Positions 9,457 through 17,880 are shown, counted from the stretch's first letter. The stretch is 39,564 nucleotides of DNA from Robiginitomaculum sp. (GCA_026982415.1 JALSHE010000114.1:1-39564), one strand, 5' to 3'. Notes: generated by a model not told the origin, from the letters alone. Numbers and translations are program-made.

Positions 9457-9527
9457 TAGGGGTAAGTCACTTATTTTCCGCTATTTGCCCCAAATTTCCA
9501 GCATTATAGTACTTTATTTTCTGTATT

Positions 9528-9549
9528 TTCACCCTTGGGGGTGAAGAAT
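9528..9549 (+). terminator. Possible weak terminator hairpin after the LuxR-hydrolase gene
   Basis: A 7-bp perfect stem TTCACCC/GGGTGAA with loop TTGG (9528-9545) lies 71 bases after the stop codon and is followed by GAATTTT. The U-tract is short, so termination is only possible, not clear. Confidence 0.3.
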
Positions 9550-9648
9550 TTTCTGCGCACTCATGTTCGTATATCACTCTAATATATCGGCTTGGCTTAG
9601 CATATGCCTGTAATGCCGTAGGTTCAACGGGGCACTGAACGGGGCGTA

Positions 9649-9675
9649 GGCGAGTTGGCATTGCGCCAACTCGCC
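9649..9675. repeat. Perfect 11-bp inverted repeat upstream of the Sel1 island
   Basis: GGCGAGTTGGC (9649-9659) and GCCAACTCGCC (9665-9675) form an 11-bp perfect stem with a five-base loop ATTGC. There is no T-run on either side, so it is unlikely to be an intrinsic terminator. It ends eight bases before the AGGAG ribosome binding site (9684-9688) of the first gene of the island, placing it in the 5' leader. It could be a protein-binding palindrome or an mRNA structure affecting translation or stability. Confidence 0.6.
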
Positions 9676-9695
9676 ACATACAACAGGAGAAAACA

Positions 9696-10007
9696 ATGCA
9701 ATTAGTTATATTATATTCACTTAAGGACGACGTAACGCGCGACGACTTTCATAATTGGATCCGCACAGTCGACTATCCAACCATGCGCGGACTAGCCCGG
9801 GTTGAAAGCTTCAAAACTTACGAAAGCAAAAAGCCACTGATGGGCGAAGGCGCGCCGTCGGTTGGTTATGTAGAAATTTTCGACATCCCCGACCTGGACG
9901 GTTTCATGGCCGAAGACCTCGGCGGCAACACTGTACAAGGCATTATGGGCCAGTTCATGGGCTTCGCCGAAGCCCCGGAGTTTATTATTAGCGAGGAAGT
10001 AACGTGA
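9696..10007 (+). CDS. HapK/REDY-like small protein (dimeric alpha/beta-barrel type)
   Basis: 103-residue cytoplasmic protein resembling the REDY-like/HapK family, small ferredoxin-like dimeric alpha/beta-barrel proteins first noted beside prodigiosin genes. Matching features are the N-terminal strand VILYSLK, an F-H-x-W-I segment, the DYPTMRGL stretch and a second strand with VGYVEIFDI. No prodigiosin genes are present here, so a pigment role is not implied. AGGAG at 9684-9688 precedes the ATG. It is the first gene of the long plus-strand run, and its TGA overlaps the ATG of the next gene by one base, suggesting coupled translation. Family call is moderate; function unknown. Confidence 0.7.
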   Translation: MQLVILYSLKDDVTRDDFHNWIRTVDYPTMRGLARVESFKTYESKKPLMGEGAPSVGYVEIFDIPDLDGFMAEDLGGNTVQGIMGQFMGFAEAPEFIISEEVT

Positions 10008-10492
10008 TGAAAAAAATTATCATATTAGGCGTCGCAAGTTTGCTCATTGCGAGCAGCGCCACAGCACAAGAAACAGCACCCGTCTTAAAACCCCTCAATG
10101 TCATAACAATGACCGGAACCTATGCAGGGACATTTCTATGTACTAGCGGCGAGATGGGTATGACATTAAGCATTCGCGATATTGGCGGCACCATTAACCC
10201 GGACGGCAAAAGCGTCAATGCCAACACACGCCTGATTAACGGTGTCCTAAACTTCTTCCCAACCGTTGGTAATCCTAGCGCCCCCCACGGCGCATTCGAA
10301 GTTGGCGGTACGGCAGAGATTTATAACTATTTCACCAAGGTCAAACTCACACCAGGCAAATGGCTGGATAAACCTGAAAACTTTGGCGCATCGGGGCTAG
10401 AGGGCATGATATCTAAAAAAGGTCATTTTTCCGGAAAACCCACCGCATCAGGCTGCCATACTCTGAACATGATAAAGTTGCGGACACAGTGA
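10007..10492 (+). CDS. Secreted protein of unknown function, paralogue of the next gene
   Basis: 161-residue exported protein with a signal peptide (cleavage probably after SSATA, about residue 20). The mature part has a C-x-SGE-x-G motif (FLCTSGEMG), a GVLNFFPTVGNP-x-AP segment, a PGKW motif and a C-terminal GC. The pattern of short strands with two cysteines, one near each end, suggests a disulfide-closed beta domain. I do not recognise a named family, though the pattern resembles a widespread uncharacterised secreted beta domain with FFP-x-x-x-NP motifs. Start: ATG at 10007, with GAGGA upstream; a GTG at 10004 is also possible. It is coupled to the HapK-like gene by TGATG overlap and followed after four bases by a paralogue. 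Confidence 0.8.
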   Translation: MKKIIILGVASLLIASSATAQETAPVLKPLNVITMTGTYAGTFLCTSGEMGMTLSIRDIGGTINPDGKSVNANTRLINGVLNFFPTVGNPSAPHGAFEVGGTAEIYNYFTKVKLTPGKWLDKPENFGASGLEGMISKKGHFSGKPTASGCHTLNMIKLRTQ

Positions 10493-10496
10493 ACTT

Positions 10497-11090
10497 ATGA
10501 ACAGAGCTTCAAAATATAGTATCGGAGTTTTTGGGACTAGCTTTCTGTTTGCTATGAACGCCTTTGCCCATTCTCCAACCTATGCTTATGAAGGCCAGTT
10601 CGCTGGTACTATGATCTGCGAAAGCGGAGAAGTCGGGGTGCTGTTACACATCGAAGAAGCTGGCCATATAACACGCGGGGAATTTGACCGGGTGATGGGC
10701 ACATGTAGGAGTGGATCCGGGTCGTGTAATATATCAAAAAACTTGAAATATGTTGGTTCGCGAAAAGTCAAAGGTACCCTCGATTTTTTCCCAACCGCCA
10801 GTAACCCCAAAGCCCCTGAAACCAGATTTGAGATCACAGGTACTGGCACAAGACAAGAAACCGAATCCCAATCAAAAATGGCCCGCATTGATCCTAGGCT
10901 CCTTAATATATATCTGGAAATAAACTCAATAATAACCCCGGATTTCCCATCCGACCTCTCCGGACTAGAATTCAAAATCAATATCAACTCTCCTCTAGCC
11001 AAGCCGCCATACAACAAGATGTTCGCCCAAGTAAACGGTCACCAATGCCACAACCTTACCCTATCGCAAATAAAGGAAGCCAACCCATGA
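10497..11090 (+). CDS. Secreted protein of unknown function, paralogue of the preceding gene
   Basis: 197-residue exported protein with a signal peptide ending near NAFA (about residue 24). It shares with the preceding protein the motifs Y-x-G-x-F-x-GT-x-x-C-x-SGE-x-G, LDFFPTASNP-x-AP, an F-E-x-x-GT strand and a C-terminal QCH near the end. It carries an insertion after the first motif with a second cysteine pair (TCRSGSGSC), perhaps a small extra disulfide loop, and a longer polar middle. No named family is recognised. No clear Shine-Dalgarno is seen, which fits translation coupled to the upstream gene four bases away. Its TGA overlaps the ATG of the first Sel1 gene (ATGA), so the three genes look like one transcription unit. 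Confidence 0.8.
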   Translation: MNRASKYSIGVFGTSFLFAMNAFAHSPTYAYEGQFAGTMICESGEVGVLLHIEEAGHITRGEFDRVMGTCRSGSGSCNISKNLKYVGSRKVKGTLDFFPTASNPKAPETRFEITGTGTRQETESQSKMARIDPRLLNIYLEINSIITPDFPSDLSGLEFKININSPLAKPPYNKMFAQVNGHQCHNLTLSQIKEANP

Positions 11091-11860
11091 AAAAAGCACG
11101 AAATATATTTGTCATCCTCGGCATTATCGCGATTGCGGTTATGGGGTATTTGCCCCAGCTTAAATCGCCTCTTGAGGCTGGCCTTGCGGCTTATGCGGAA
11201 CAGGATTACGCACAGGCGATTACGTCCTTTACCGAAGCTGCCGAGAAAGGTGATGCGAAGGCGCAGTATAATCTAGGGACTATGTACGAAGCCGGAGAAG
11301 GTGTTGCGCCGTCTGATAGCGAGGCTGCCATATGGTACCAAAAAGCCGTAGGCCAAGATTTCAAAGAGGCACAATTTAATCTTGGGGTACTATATGATAA
11401 CGGGAAAGGTGTCCCCCATTCCGACACGAGAGCCGTAGAGCTATATCAAAAATCAGCGGCGCAAGGCTTGCCCTTAGCACAATTTAATTTGGGTATGACG
11501 TATTATGCCGGAACCGGAATAGAACAGTCGAACGAGCAAGCAGTGGTTTGGTTTCGCAAAGCTGCGGAGCAAGGTTTAGCCGAGGCACAGCAAAATCTGG
11601 GCACGTTTTACTCGAATGGTTGGGGCATAGAACAAAGCGTCGAGCAAGCATTAATCTGGTACGAAAAGGCGGCGGCGCAAGGTCGTGCCGATTCCCAGCA
11701 CGATATTGGCGTGTTTTATTATTACGGAACAGGTGTGCCGCAATCTACCGAGACAGCAAAAACATGGTTCATAAAATCTGCAGCACAAGGCAATGAACGC
11801 GCCGTAACAGCGCTTGCCAAGATTGCTGAAACTGAAAAAAATTCGGCAGATGAAGAGTAA
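11087..11860 (+). CDS. Membrane-anchored Sel1-repeat protein (five repeats)
   Basis: 257-residue protein with an N-terminal hydrophobic segment (about residues 7-24) acting as signal anchor. A degenerate TPR-like helix pair (about 30-52) is followed by five consecutive regular 36-residue Sel1-like repeats with the consensus A-x-x-x-LG-x-x-Y-x-x-G-x-G-V-x-x-S-x-x-A-x-x-W-Y-x-KAA-x-QG, and an acidic tail. Sel1 repeats form alpha-solenoids that bind other proteins; there is no catalytic domain. The ATG at 11087 is chosen over upstream starts because AAGGAAG (11073-11079) fits it and it begins the hydrophobic segment; it overlaps the stop of the preceding gene. Probable role: periplasmic scaffold or inhibitor; partner unknown. 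Confidence 0.92.
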   Translation: MKKARNIFVILGIIAIAVMGYLPQLKSPLEAGLAAYAEQDYAQAITSFTEAAEKGDAKAQYNLGTMYEAGEGVAPSDSEAAIWYQKAVGQDFKEAQFNLGVLYDNGKGVPHSDTRAVELYQKSAAQGLPLAQFNLGMTYYAGTGIEQSNEQAVVWFRKAAEQGLAEAQQNLGTFYSNGWGIEQSVEQALIWYEKAAAQGRADSQHDIGVFYYYGTGVPQSTETAKTWFIKSAAQGNERAVTALAKIAETEKNSADEE

Positions 11861-11893
11861 CTGCCAACATTAAACAAAGAGCGCAATAATTAG

Positions 11894-12514
11894 ATGACAA
11901 CCCAAACCTACACATTATCACTGACTAGGCCGCATACGATTTCGGTCGTGCTTATGGTCATGGGCAATCTTATCCCTTTGGTTGGTGTGATTTTTTGGGG
12001 ATGGACGGTGGCTTCGGTCCTTGTGCTTTATTGGGTCGAGACCGTGATTATTGGCCTGATGAATGTGCCGCGTATTATGGCAACCAAGGACAGCTTCAGG
12101 TTAAAGCTGTTCATCTCTCTATTCTTCATGGTGCATTTTGGCGGATTTTGTTGGGGGCATGCGTTTTTCCTAAAACAGTCTTTTAACGCCGGTCCCGAGT
12201 TTGATGCATTGTTGAATTTTAGACAAGAGATGAGCCCGCTGGTTATTTCGGCTGCCGCGTTTTTCGCCAGCCATTTGTTTGGTCTGATCAGGAGTTTCTT
12301 TGGCCCCATTAAATACAAAGACCGTGCCGCAAACCTGCAAATGTTCACGCCGTATGGCCGTATCATCATCATGCAATTCACCGTTTTGGTGGGCGGCGGT
12401 TTGGTGATGTTGCTCGGTTCACCCATTGCTGCCATCATCTTCCTCATCTTGCTCAAAACTGGGCTGGACTGGGTAGGCTTAAAATTAGCTGAAAAATATA
12501 CATTATTGTTGTAA
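11894..12514 (+). CDS. DUF6498-like integral membrane protein
   Basis: 206-residue polytopic membrane protein with about five to six hydrophobic helices and almost no soluble region. The N-terminal stretch NLIPLVGVIFWGW followed by VLYWVETVIIG resembles DUF6498 proteins, whose conserved core is a W-x-E-N/T pair at the start of the second helix. Function of the family is unknown. It is embedded between two Sel1-repeat genes (33 and 15 bases away) and so belongs to the same putative transcription unit. Family assignment is from memory and moderate; membrane location is clear. Confidence 0.75.
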   Translation: MTTQTYTLSLTRPHTISVVLMVMGNLIPLVGVIFWGWTVASVLVLYWVETVIIGLMNVPRIMATKDSFRLKLFISLFFMVHFGGFCWGHAFFLKQSFNAGPEFDALLNFRQEMSPLVISAAAFFASHLFGLIRSFFGPIKYKDRAANLQMFTPYGRIIIMQFTVLVGGGLVMLLGSPIAAIIFLILLKTGLDWVGLKLAEKYTLLL

Positions 12515-12529
12515 TCACAGGAAACTAAT

Positions 12530-13540
12530 ATGAAAACCCTCTCACAATTTATTATCACCACAGCGTTATGCTTCAGCGTCGCCCTGCCCGCCCTCGCGCA
12601 AACACCGCTCAAAGACGGGTATGCGGCGTTTCAGAACAAGGATTACGTCACGGCGCGGGCGCAGCTTGAGCCGCTGTCCAATTCCGGTGATAAAATCGCG
12701 CAATATATTGTTGGCGTTATGCATGAAAATGGCTGGGGCGGGTTTGCTAAGTCAAAATCAGAGGCCTTTCGCCTTTATAAAGCCTCTTCTAACCAAGGCT
12801 TTGAAAATGCCTATGAATATTTAGCTGATATGTATTATTTTGGCCATGGCACACCAAAAAACTACGGGGAAGCATTTAATTGGTACCCCAAAATAGCCGC
12901 AGACAAGAAAAGCGGTCATGTTCTCAAACGTATTGGCGATATATATGATTATGGGTATGGCCGTCCCAAAAACCCGAGCATGGCAGTTGTCTATTACCAA
13001 AAATCCGCAGACAAAAACTATAGCAAAGGCCAGATTAGCCTTGGTTATATGTACGAAATAGGCAGAGGCGTAGAGCAAAATTTCGGTGTCGCCGCCAGCT
13101 CGTACCGTAAAGCCGCAGAGCAAGGCAATGCACTAGCGGTAAATTATTACCGCAAAGCCGCCGACAAAGGCCGCAAAGTGGCGCAATCCAATCTCGCCAC
13201 ATTGTATGAAAATGGCAGTGGCGTACCCCAATCCTATGCGGACGCTATGAAATGGCACAGCAAAGCGGCGGCGCAAGACTATGCCCGCTCGATGTCCGCC
13301 ATCGGTTATTATTACGAGAAGGGCCACGGCGTCGCCCAATCACACCGCGAGGCGCTGAGCTGGTACCGCAAATCTGCCGTGCTAGGCTATGCAGAGGGCC
13401 AGTATAATGTCGGCACCATGTATTATAACGGCAATGGCGCCACTAAAAGCCGCGAGCTGGCCATCGTGTGGATCAAAAAAGCCGCCGCCCAAGATTACGC
13501 AAAAGCCAAAAAAGCCCTCAAACAACTGGGCGTGGAGTAA
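12530..13540 (+). CDS. Secreted Sel1-repeat protein with one truncated repeat
   Basis: 336-residue exported alpha-solenoid. The signal peptide ends at about residue 24 (ALPALAQ). Seven complete Sel1-like repeats are visible. Between the fourth and the next complete one sits a 15-residue remnant, GNALAV joined to NYYRKAADK, lacking the 21-residue middle of a normal 36-residue unit. The rest keeps the LG-x-x-Y-x-x-G-x-GV signature well. The ATG at 12530 is preceded by AGGAAA. It lies 15 bases after the DUF6498-like gene and nine bases before the next gene. Expected to be periplasmic or surface located and to bind protein or peptidoglycan-linked partners; no enzyme motif is present. Confidence 0.92.
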   Translation: MKTLSQFIITTALCFSVALPALAQTPLKDGYAAFQNKDYVTARAQLEPLSNSGDKIAQYIVGVMHENGWGGFAKSKSEAFRLYKASSNQGFENAYEYLADMYYFGHGTPKNYGEAFNWYPKIAADKKSGHVLKRIGDIYDYGYGRPKNPSMAVVYYQKSADKNYSKGQISLGYMYEIGRGVEQNFGVAASSYRKAAEQGNALAVNYYRKAADKGRKVAQSNLATLYENGSGVPQSYADAMKWHSKAAAQDYARSMSAIGYYYEKGHGVAQSHREALSWYRKSAVLGYAEGQYNVGTMYYNGNGATKSRELAIVWIKKAAAQDYAKAKKALKQLGVE

Positions 13541-13549
13541 GGAAAAGCC

Positions 13550-14104
13550 ATGAGAGAATTAAATATAAAGATAGTTTTGGTCATCGTATTTTGTGCTGGA
13601 TTTTTCACCCTTAGCGCAAATGCTACTGACCGCTCTGCATACATTAATTGGCTTGCGTCCGGTTGGGGCGAAACGAATGAAAATGGCACTCCCGATAGCC
13701 GTTATTCTTGTTCGAGAAGTCACGATATTCCCGCATCTTTGGAAGGGAAAGCCAAAGGCCGCGCCATTTACCCTAATTTTTACGACGGTGTGTTAGCCTT
13801 CGTAAATGTTGACGGCAATGTGCACGTCATTTCTGGTTATAAGAAACCTCTAGAAACTAGCAAGCCCGGAGAAGACATACTTGATTTTTTAAAGCGTAGC
13901 CAATCCGCAGTCATCCCTGTGACAATAGGCACAGATTCAGGCGGGCGTATACAGCTCGAACTTGGTACCGAAATTCCAAACATCCCCTATAAGCGAACAA
14001 TAATTCCCCTGACCAATGACAGTTTTAAACTCGCTGCACCCGCAAATAAGAAGGGTGGTTTTGGCGGGGCAAGCGACTACTATTTCAAACGTTGTGGTGG
14101 ATAA
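13550..14104 (+). CDS. Secreted protein, stand-alone form of the WGE domain found in the next gene
   Basis: 184-residue exported protein with a signal peptide ending near SANA (about residue 26). The mature N-terminus INWLASGWGETNENG matches the beginning of the C-terminal domain of the following protein (DWLVGHWGEAKEDG). Both then have a cysteine about 20 residues on (YSCSRSH versus GRGCAEHN) and end in a cysteine (FKRC-GG versus ILRQC-D). I infer a shared beta-rich, disulfide-closed domain, here without Sel1 repeats. No named family is recognised; a lipocalin-like or calycin-like fold is conceivable. AAGGA lies just upstream of the ATG. Its place between two Sel1 genes suggests a common task. 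Confidence 0.78.
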   Translation: MRELNIKIVLVIVFCAGFFTLSANATDRSAYINWLASGWGETNENGTPDSRYSCSRSHDIPASLEGKAKGRAIYPNFYDGVLAFVNVDGNVHVISGYKKPLETSKPGEDILDFLKRSQSAVIPVTIGTDSGGRIQLELGTEIPNIPYKRTIIPLTNDSFKLAAPANKKGGFGGASDYYFKRCGG

Positions 14105-14153
14105 AGCGACAAAGACTTAAGTTCATTTAAATACAGTAAGGAAAGGAAAACTT

Positions 14154-15083
14154 ATGAAAAAACTAATACTCGGCGCGGCCTCCGTAAGCCTGTTCATCCT
14201 CGCGTCTATCCCTGCTTATGCAGGGCCATATGAAGATGCCCTTGTGGATTTTAAAGCCAAAAATTATTCGCAGGCCGTATCAACATTAAAACCTCTAGCA
14301 AGTCAGGGCAATGCAAATGCCCAAACTATGCTTGGCTTCATGTATCATAATGGCCAGGGTGTACCGCAAAACTATGTGGAAGCGGCAAGACTTTACAAAC
14401 AGGCCGCCCTTCAAGGAGATTTACAAGCGCAAACCAGTCTTGGATATTTGTACGAACAAGGGATAGGTGTTCCCCAGTCCCATAAAGAAGCGGCGAATTG
14501 GTATCTAAAGGCCACCCAAAGCGGATATGCCGACGCGGCATATTCACTAGCTAATTTATATGAAAATGGATTGGGCGTACAAAAAAACAACAATAATGCG
14601 CTGATGCTTTATAAAAATTTGGTGCAGTCAGGGCACCAGCCGTCTGTTGCAAAACTGAAAGCCTTGCAAAATAGGATGGTTACTCAAACCACAAATGGTA
14701 AGCCACCCCCCAAGCAAGATTGGTTGGTGGGTCATTGGGGCGAAGCCAAAGAGGATGGTAAAGGCGGATATATAGATAGTGCCAACATCTTCGGCCGTGG
14801 GTGTGCCGAGCATAATGGTCAAGGATTTGCGACAATTAGCTATGCTGGCAACGAATTGGTCTTGGACATTATCGGAAGCACGCCCGCCTCGGCCATGTTT
14901 GACTTATTTGATAAGTCTGCTGCTAAATATACGGTTCCAAAGGCTAATCAAGCTCATATTTACCCTGCAAAGTGGGGCAAGGATTGGCTCGAACTTGAAT
15001 TGAAAAAGCCAGGGATACTATCCGCTGTCATTCACTATGACGACCGTAAAGACGAGGAAATAATTTTACGCCAATGTGACTAA
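14154..15083 (+). CDS. Secreted Sel1-repeat protein with C-terminal WGE domain
   Basis: 309-residue exported protein. The signal peptide ends near PAYA (about residue 23). A TPR-like helix pair precedes three complete Sel1 repeats (about residues 48-160). Residues about 185-309 form a separate beta-rich domain beginning DWLVGHWGE, with cysteines in GRGCAEH and in the final RQCD; this domain is the counterpart of the whole preceding protein. The architecture suggests that the solenoid presents the C-terminal domain to a partner, or that the domain binds a ligand sensed by the solenoid (inference). Strong AAGGA sequences precede the ATG. The stop at 15081-15083 lies 13 bases before the next start. 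Confidence 0.88.
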   Translation: MKKLILGAASVSLFILASIPAYAGPYEDALVDFKAKNYSQAVSTLKPLASQGNANAQTMLGFMYHNGQGVPQNYVEAARLYKQAALQGDLQAQTSLGYLYEQGIGVPQSHKEAANWYLKATQSGYADAAYSLANLYENGLGVQKNNNNALMLYKNLVQSGHQPSVAKLKALQNRMVTQTTNGKPPPKQDWLVGHWGEAKEDGKGGYIDSANIFGRGCAEHNGQGFATISYAGNELVLDIIGSTPASAMFDLFDKSAAKYTVPKANQAHIYPAKWGKDWLELELKKPGILSAVIHYDDRKDEEIILRQCD

Positions 15084-15096
15084 AAAGGAAAATACA

Positions 15097-17880
15097 ATGA
15101 AATTTGCACTCGGAATAACAACAGCTCTATTTTATATGTTCACATCCATGCCAGCCCTTGCTGGCGATCCGGTATTTGATGCTTATGACGCTTATGAGCG
15201 CGGGGAGTATAAGAAAGCTTATGCAGGGTTTTTACCTATTGCCGAAGCTGGCAATAACGATGTGCAATATCTTGTTGGGTATTTGTATTTTGAAGGCCAA
15301 GGCGTCGCGCAATCGTATCAAAATGCAGCCACATGGTTCAAGAAAGCGGCAGACGGCGGCAATGTAACGGCCATGCTAACCATGGGCGAAATGTACGAGA
15401 CAGACCGCCTAGGCCCCAATACACCGGAGGCTATGCGCTGGTACAAAAAGGCGGCGGATATTGGCAATAAACTGGGGCAAGCTAAATATGATGATTTAAA
15501 CGCCAAGCCAAAAATACCAAAGGGCTTTAGTATATACAAAGCCAAGCCTGCCCCCGACAAGCCAGCCCCCTCTGTTGCAACCACACCTACAAAAGCTGAG
15601 CAAGATGCTCTTACATATCCTAGCTCTAATTGGTGCGATACAATGAAAACCGCCGCACAAAAACAGGCTTGTGAATTGGCGCAACAAGACATGCTAGCTG
15701 TGCAGCAAGAACAAGCTATGGCGCACGCACTCAAAGCCGGCCAAGAAGGACGATACCCAGATGCTGTACCCGTTTGGCGTAAATATGCTGCACTGGGAAA
15801 TAGAAAAGCTCAATATAATATGGGTCTTGTCTATGCCAATGGATTAACAGGCACCAAAAATGACCAACAAGCAGCGGAGTGGTATCGCAAAGCCGCAGAC
15901 CAAAATTTTGATAAAGCACAGTACAATTTGGCCCAGTTCTATAGACTAGGTAAAGGTGTCAAAAAAGATTTGCTGCAAGCCGCTATCTGGTACGAAAAAG
16001 CGGCTAAGGCTGGACATGTCGATGCCATGCTCAATCTCGGCGTAATGTATGAAAATGGCTATGGGGTTGAGCAATCCTATATATCCGCGCAAGTTTGGTT
16101 TGAAAGAGCCAAGTCTGCCGGAGCCAAACAGGCCGATGAAGCTCTCGTGCGAATATCGAACAAAAAATCAGCACAACAAGATGCTAAACTAGACGCGTAT
16201 ATTGCAAGACAAACCGCGCCGAAAAAGTCCCGCCCTGCACCACAAGGGATAGACCAATCACAATTTGGGATCGCCGCCTCTGATAGTAAGGTGATAAAAT
16301 GTAGAGAACTGTATTTAAAAAGGAGATATGACAAGGCTTATAAAAAATGCCTAAAACCAGCTAAAAGAGGCAATGCGGTCGCTCAAGACTATTTGGGTTG
16401 GATACAAAAAGAGCGCGCTCATATTGGCAGAAAAGTTAGTAGCACCACAACCCGTTACGGGCTGAGGGACGGAGAAGACGATGCAGAGACATGGTTTAGG
16501 CGGGCAGCAGCACAAGGTTATGCCATAGCACAATATGATTTAGGGAATTATTTGGGTGATGTCCAGTGGAACATCAAAGCTGCAGAAAATGGTTATAGCA
16601 TTGCGCAAATGGCTCTGGGAGAATTTTACGAAAATACGGATCGAGGTGACCCTGATTATAAAATGGCCGTCTATTGGTACGAAAAGTCTGCCGCGCAAGG
16701 TGTTCCATTTGCTAAAGAACGTTTGCAAAAAATTTATAAGGGGGGATATGCAAAAAAATCAGATGTATTGGAAATCGCCAAAAGAATGAATCCTAATAGT
16801 TCAGTCAACGCATTCTTGGCCGCAATACCCATTAACCGCAACTGGGTTGAACCTGGCGATGAACAAAGCGAAATACTCTATGCAAAAGGGAAAAAAATAT
16901 TTGATGAGGCGGGGCTCAATTACACGATTATGCAAAGTACCGTGCCAATTTTTAAGCAAGCCGCAAAACTGGGAAATGCGAAAGCAACCTACATGCTAGG
17001 TGCAATGCAATCCACATCCGATAGAAATGCAGACCGTGACCAAGGACGGCTAGAACAAGCGCGGCTGTATACACTGTCTGCCGAAATGGGATATGTAAAG
17101 GCACAAGATATACTCGCTGATTTATACAATTTAGGAGACAAAATAAAAAAATCCTACCCGCAAGCGGCATATTGGTACAAAAAGGCAGCCGCTCAGGGAC
17201 ACGCTGCAGCCAGAGAAAAACTGCGTTACTTACTCCAATCAGGCAAAGTCACTATTGATGAAATTCCACAAACTTCAAGCACTGCTCAACGCAAATTCTC
17301 CCCAAAGGAAAATTTCTTTGCTGGACTGGAAGCCGGGTATAATAAAGATTACAAAAAAGCCGAAACATACATGCTTCGCTCTGCCGGAAAAGGCTATGTT
17401 CCGGCCCAAGCCGCCCTTGGTAAAATGTATTATAACGGCGAGGGTGTTGTCCGTTCAATTGACAATGCCTATAAATGGTACGGAAAAGCCGCCGATAACG
17501 GGGATGTGCAATCCCAATATATGATGGGCTATTTATGGGATTCCAATGCCACCAAGGATATTGCCTATAAAATGCTGCTGGCGGGGCTAAATGTCGATCG
17601 GGTTTTAAAAGCACGTGCGTGGTACAATCAGGCAGCGAACAACGGCCACGCAGAGGCTAAAGTTAAATTAGCCGCACTCTCCTCCTACAAACCTGTACCA
17701 CCGCCACCTATCAAACGTGGCTGGTTTGAGCAATTTGCCTACGATCTTGCGAACGGAACACTGAATACCGGCACCAGTAGTTACACGCCTATCCCCGGAC
17801 AATCACGCAGAGAAGTTTGCAGTGCATGGCGGTGTTATAATGTTGGCGGTGGCAAGGAACAATGCTTCCGAGACTGCTGA
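15097..17880 (+). CDS. Very large secreted Sel1-repeat protein with four-cysteine C-terminal tail
   Basis: 927-residue exported protein, the largest of the island. A signal peptide (ending near PALAG, about residue 24) precedes roughly five blocks of Sel1-like repeats, at about 25-140, 205-360, 400-550, 580-715 and 735-870. The blocks are separated by low-complexity linkers rich in Lys, Pro and Ala (for example near residues 150-180). Repeats in blocks 3 and 4 are degenerate, with insertions. The C-terminus is a short tail with four cysteines (VCSAWRC, then QCFRDC), likely a disulfide knot. A GTG start at 15076 is possible, but the ATG at 15097 has AAAAAGGAA at the right distance and begins the signal peptide. 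No enzymatic motif seen; an extended scaffold in the periplasm or outside is the simplest reading. Confidence 0.9.
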   Translation: MKFALGITTALFYMFTSMPALAGDPVFDAYDAYERGEYKKAYAGFLPIAEAGNNDVQYLVGYLYFEGQGVAQSYQNAATWFKKAADGGNVTAMLTMGEMYETDRLGPNTPEAMRWYKKAADIGNKLGQAKYDDLNAKPKIPKGFSIYKAKPAPDKPAPSVATTPTKAEQDALTYPSSNWCDTMKTAAQKQACELAQQDMLAVQQEQAMAHALKAGQEGRYPDAVPVWRKYAALGNRKAQYNMGLVYANGLTGTKNDQQAAEWYRKAADQNFDKAQYNLAQFYRLGKGVKKDLLQAAIWYEKAAKAGHVDAMLNLGVMYENGYGVEQSYISAQVWFERAKSAGAKQADEALVRISNKKSAQQDAKLDAYIARQTAPKKSRPAPQGIDQSQFGIAASDSKVIKCRELYLKRRYDKAYKKCLKPAKRGNAVAQDYLGWIQKERAHIGRKVSSTTTRYGLRDGEDDAETWFRRAAAQGYAIAQYDLGNYLGDVQWNIKAAENGYSIAQMALGEFYENTDRGDPDYKMAVYWYEKSAAQGVPFAKERLQKIYKGGYAKKSDVLEIAKRMNPNSSVNAFLAAIPINRNWVEPGDEQSEILYAKGKKIFDEAGLNYTIMQSTVPIFKQAAKLGNAKATYMLGAMQSTSDRNADRDQGRLEQARLYTLSAEMGYVKAQDILADLYNLGDKIKKSYPQAAYWYKKAAAQGHAAAREKLRYLLQSGKVTIDEIPQTSSTAQRKFSPKENFFAGLEAGYNKDYKKAETYMLRSAGKGYVPAQAALGKMYYNGEGVVRSIDNAYKWYGKAADNGDVQSQYMMGYLWDSNATKDIAYKMLLAGLNVDRVLKARAWYNQAANNGHAEAKVKLAALSSYKPVPPPPIKRGWFEQFAYDLANGTLNTGTSSYTPIPGQSRREVCSAWRCYNVGGGKEQCFRDC

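Noticed and set aside
9474-9491. GGGG...CCCC pairing just after the LuxR-hydrolase gene as a terminator
   Set aside because: The arms are short, the loop is long and no T-run follows.
12028-12612. 194-codon minus-strand frame
   Set aside because: Antisense to the DUF6498-like membrane gene and crossing into the next gene; no coding support.
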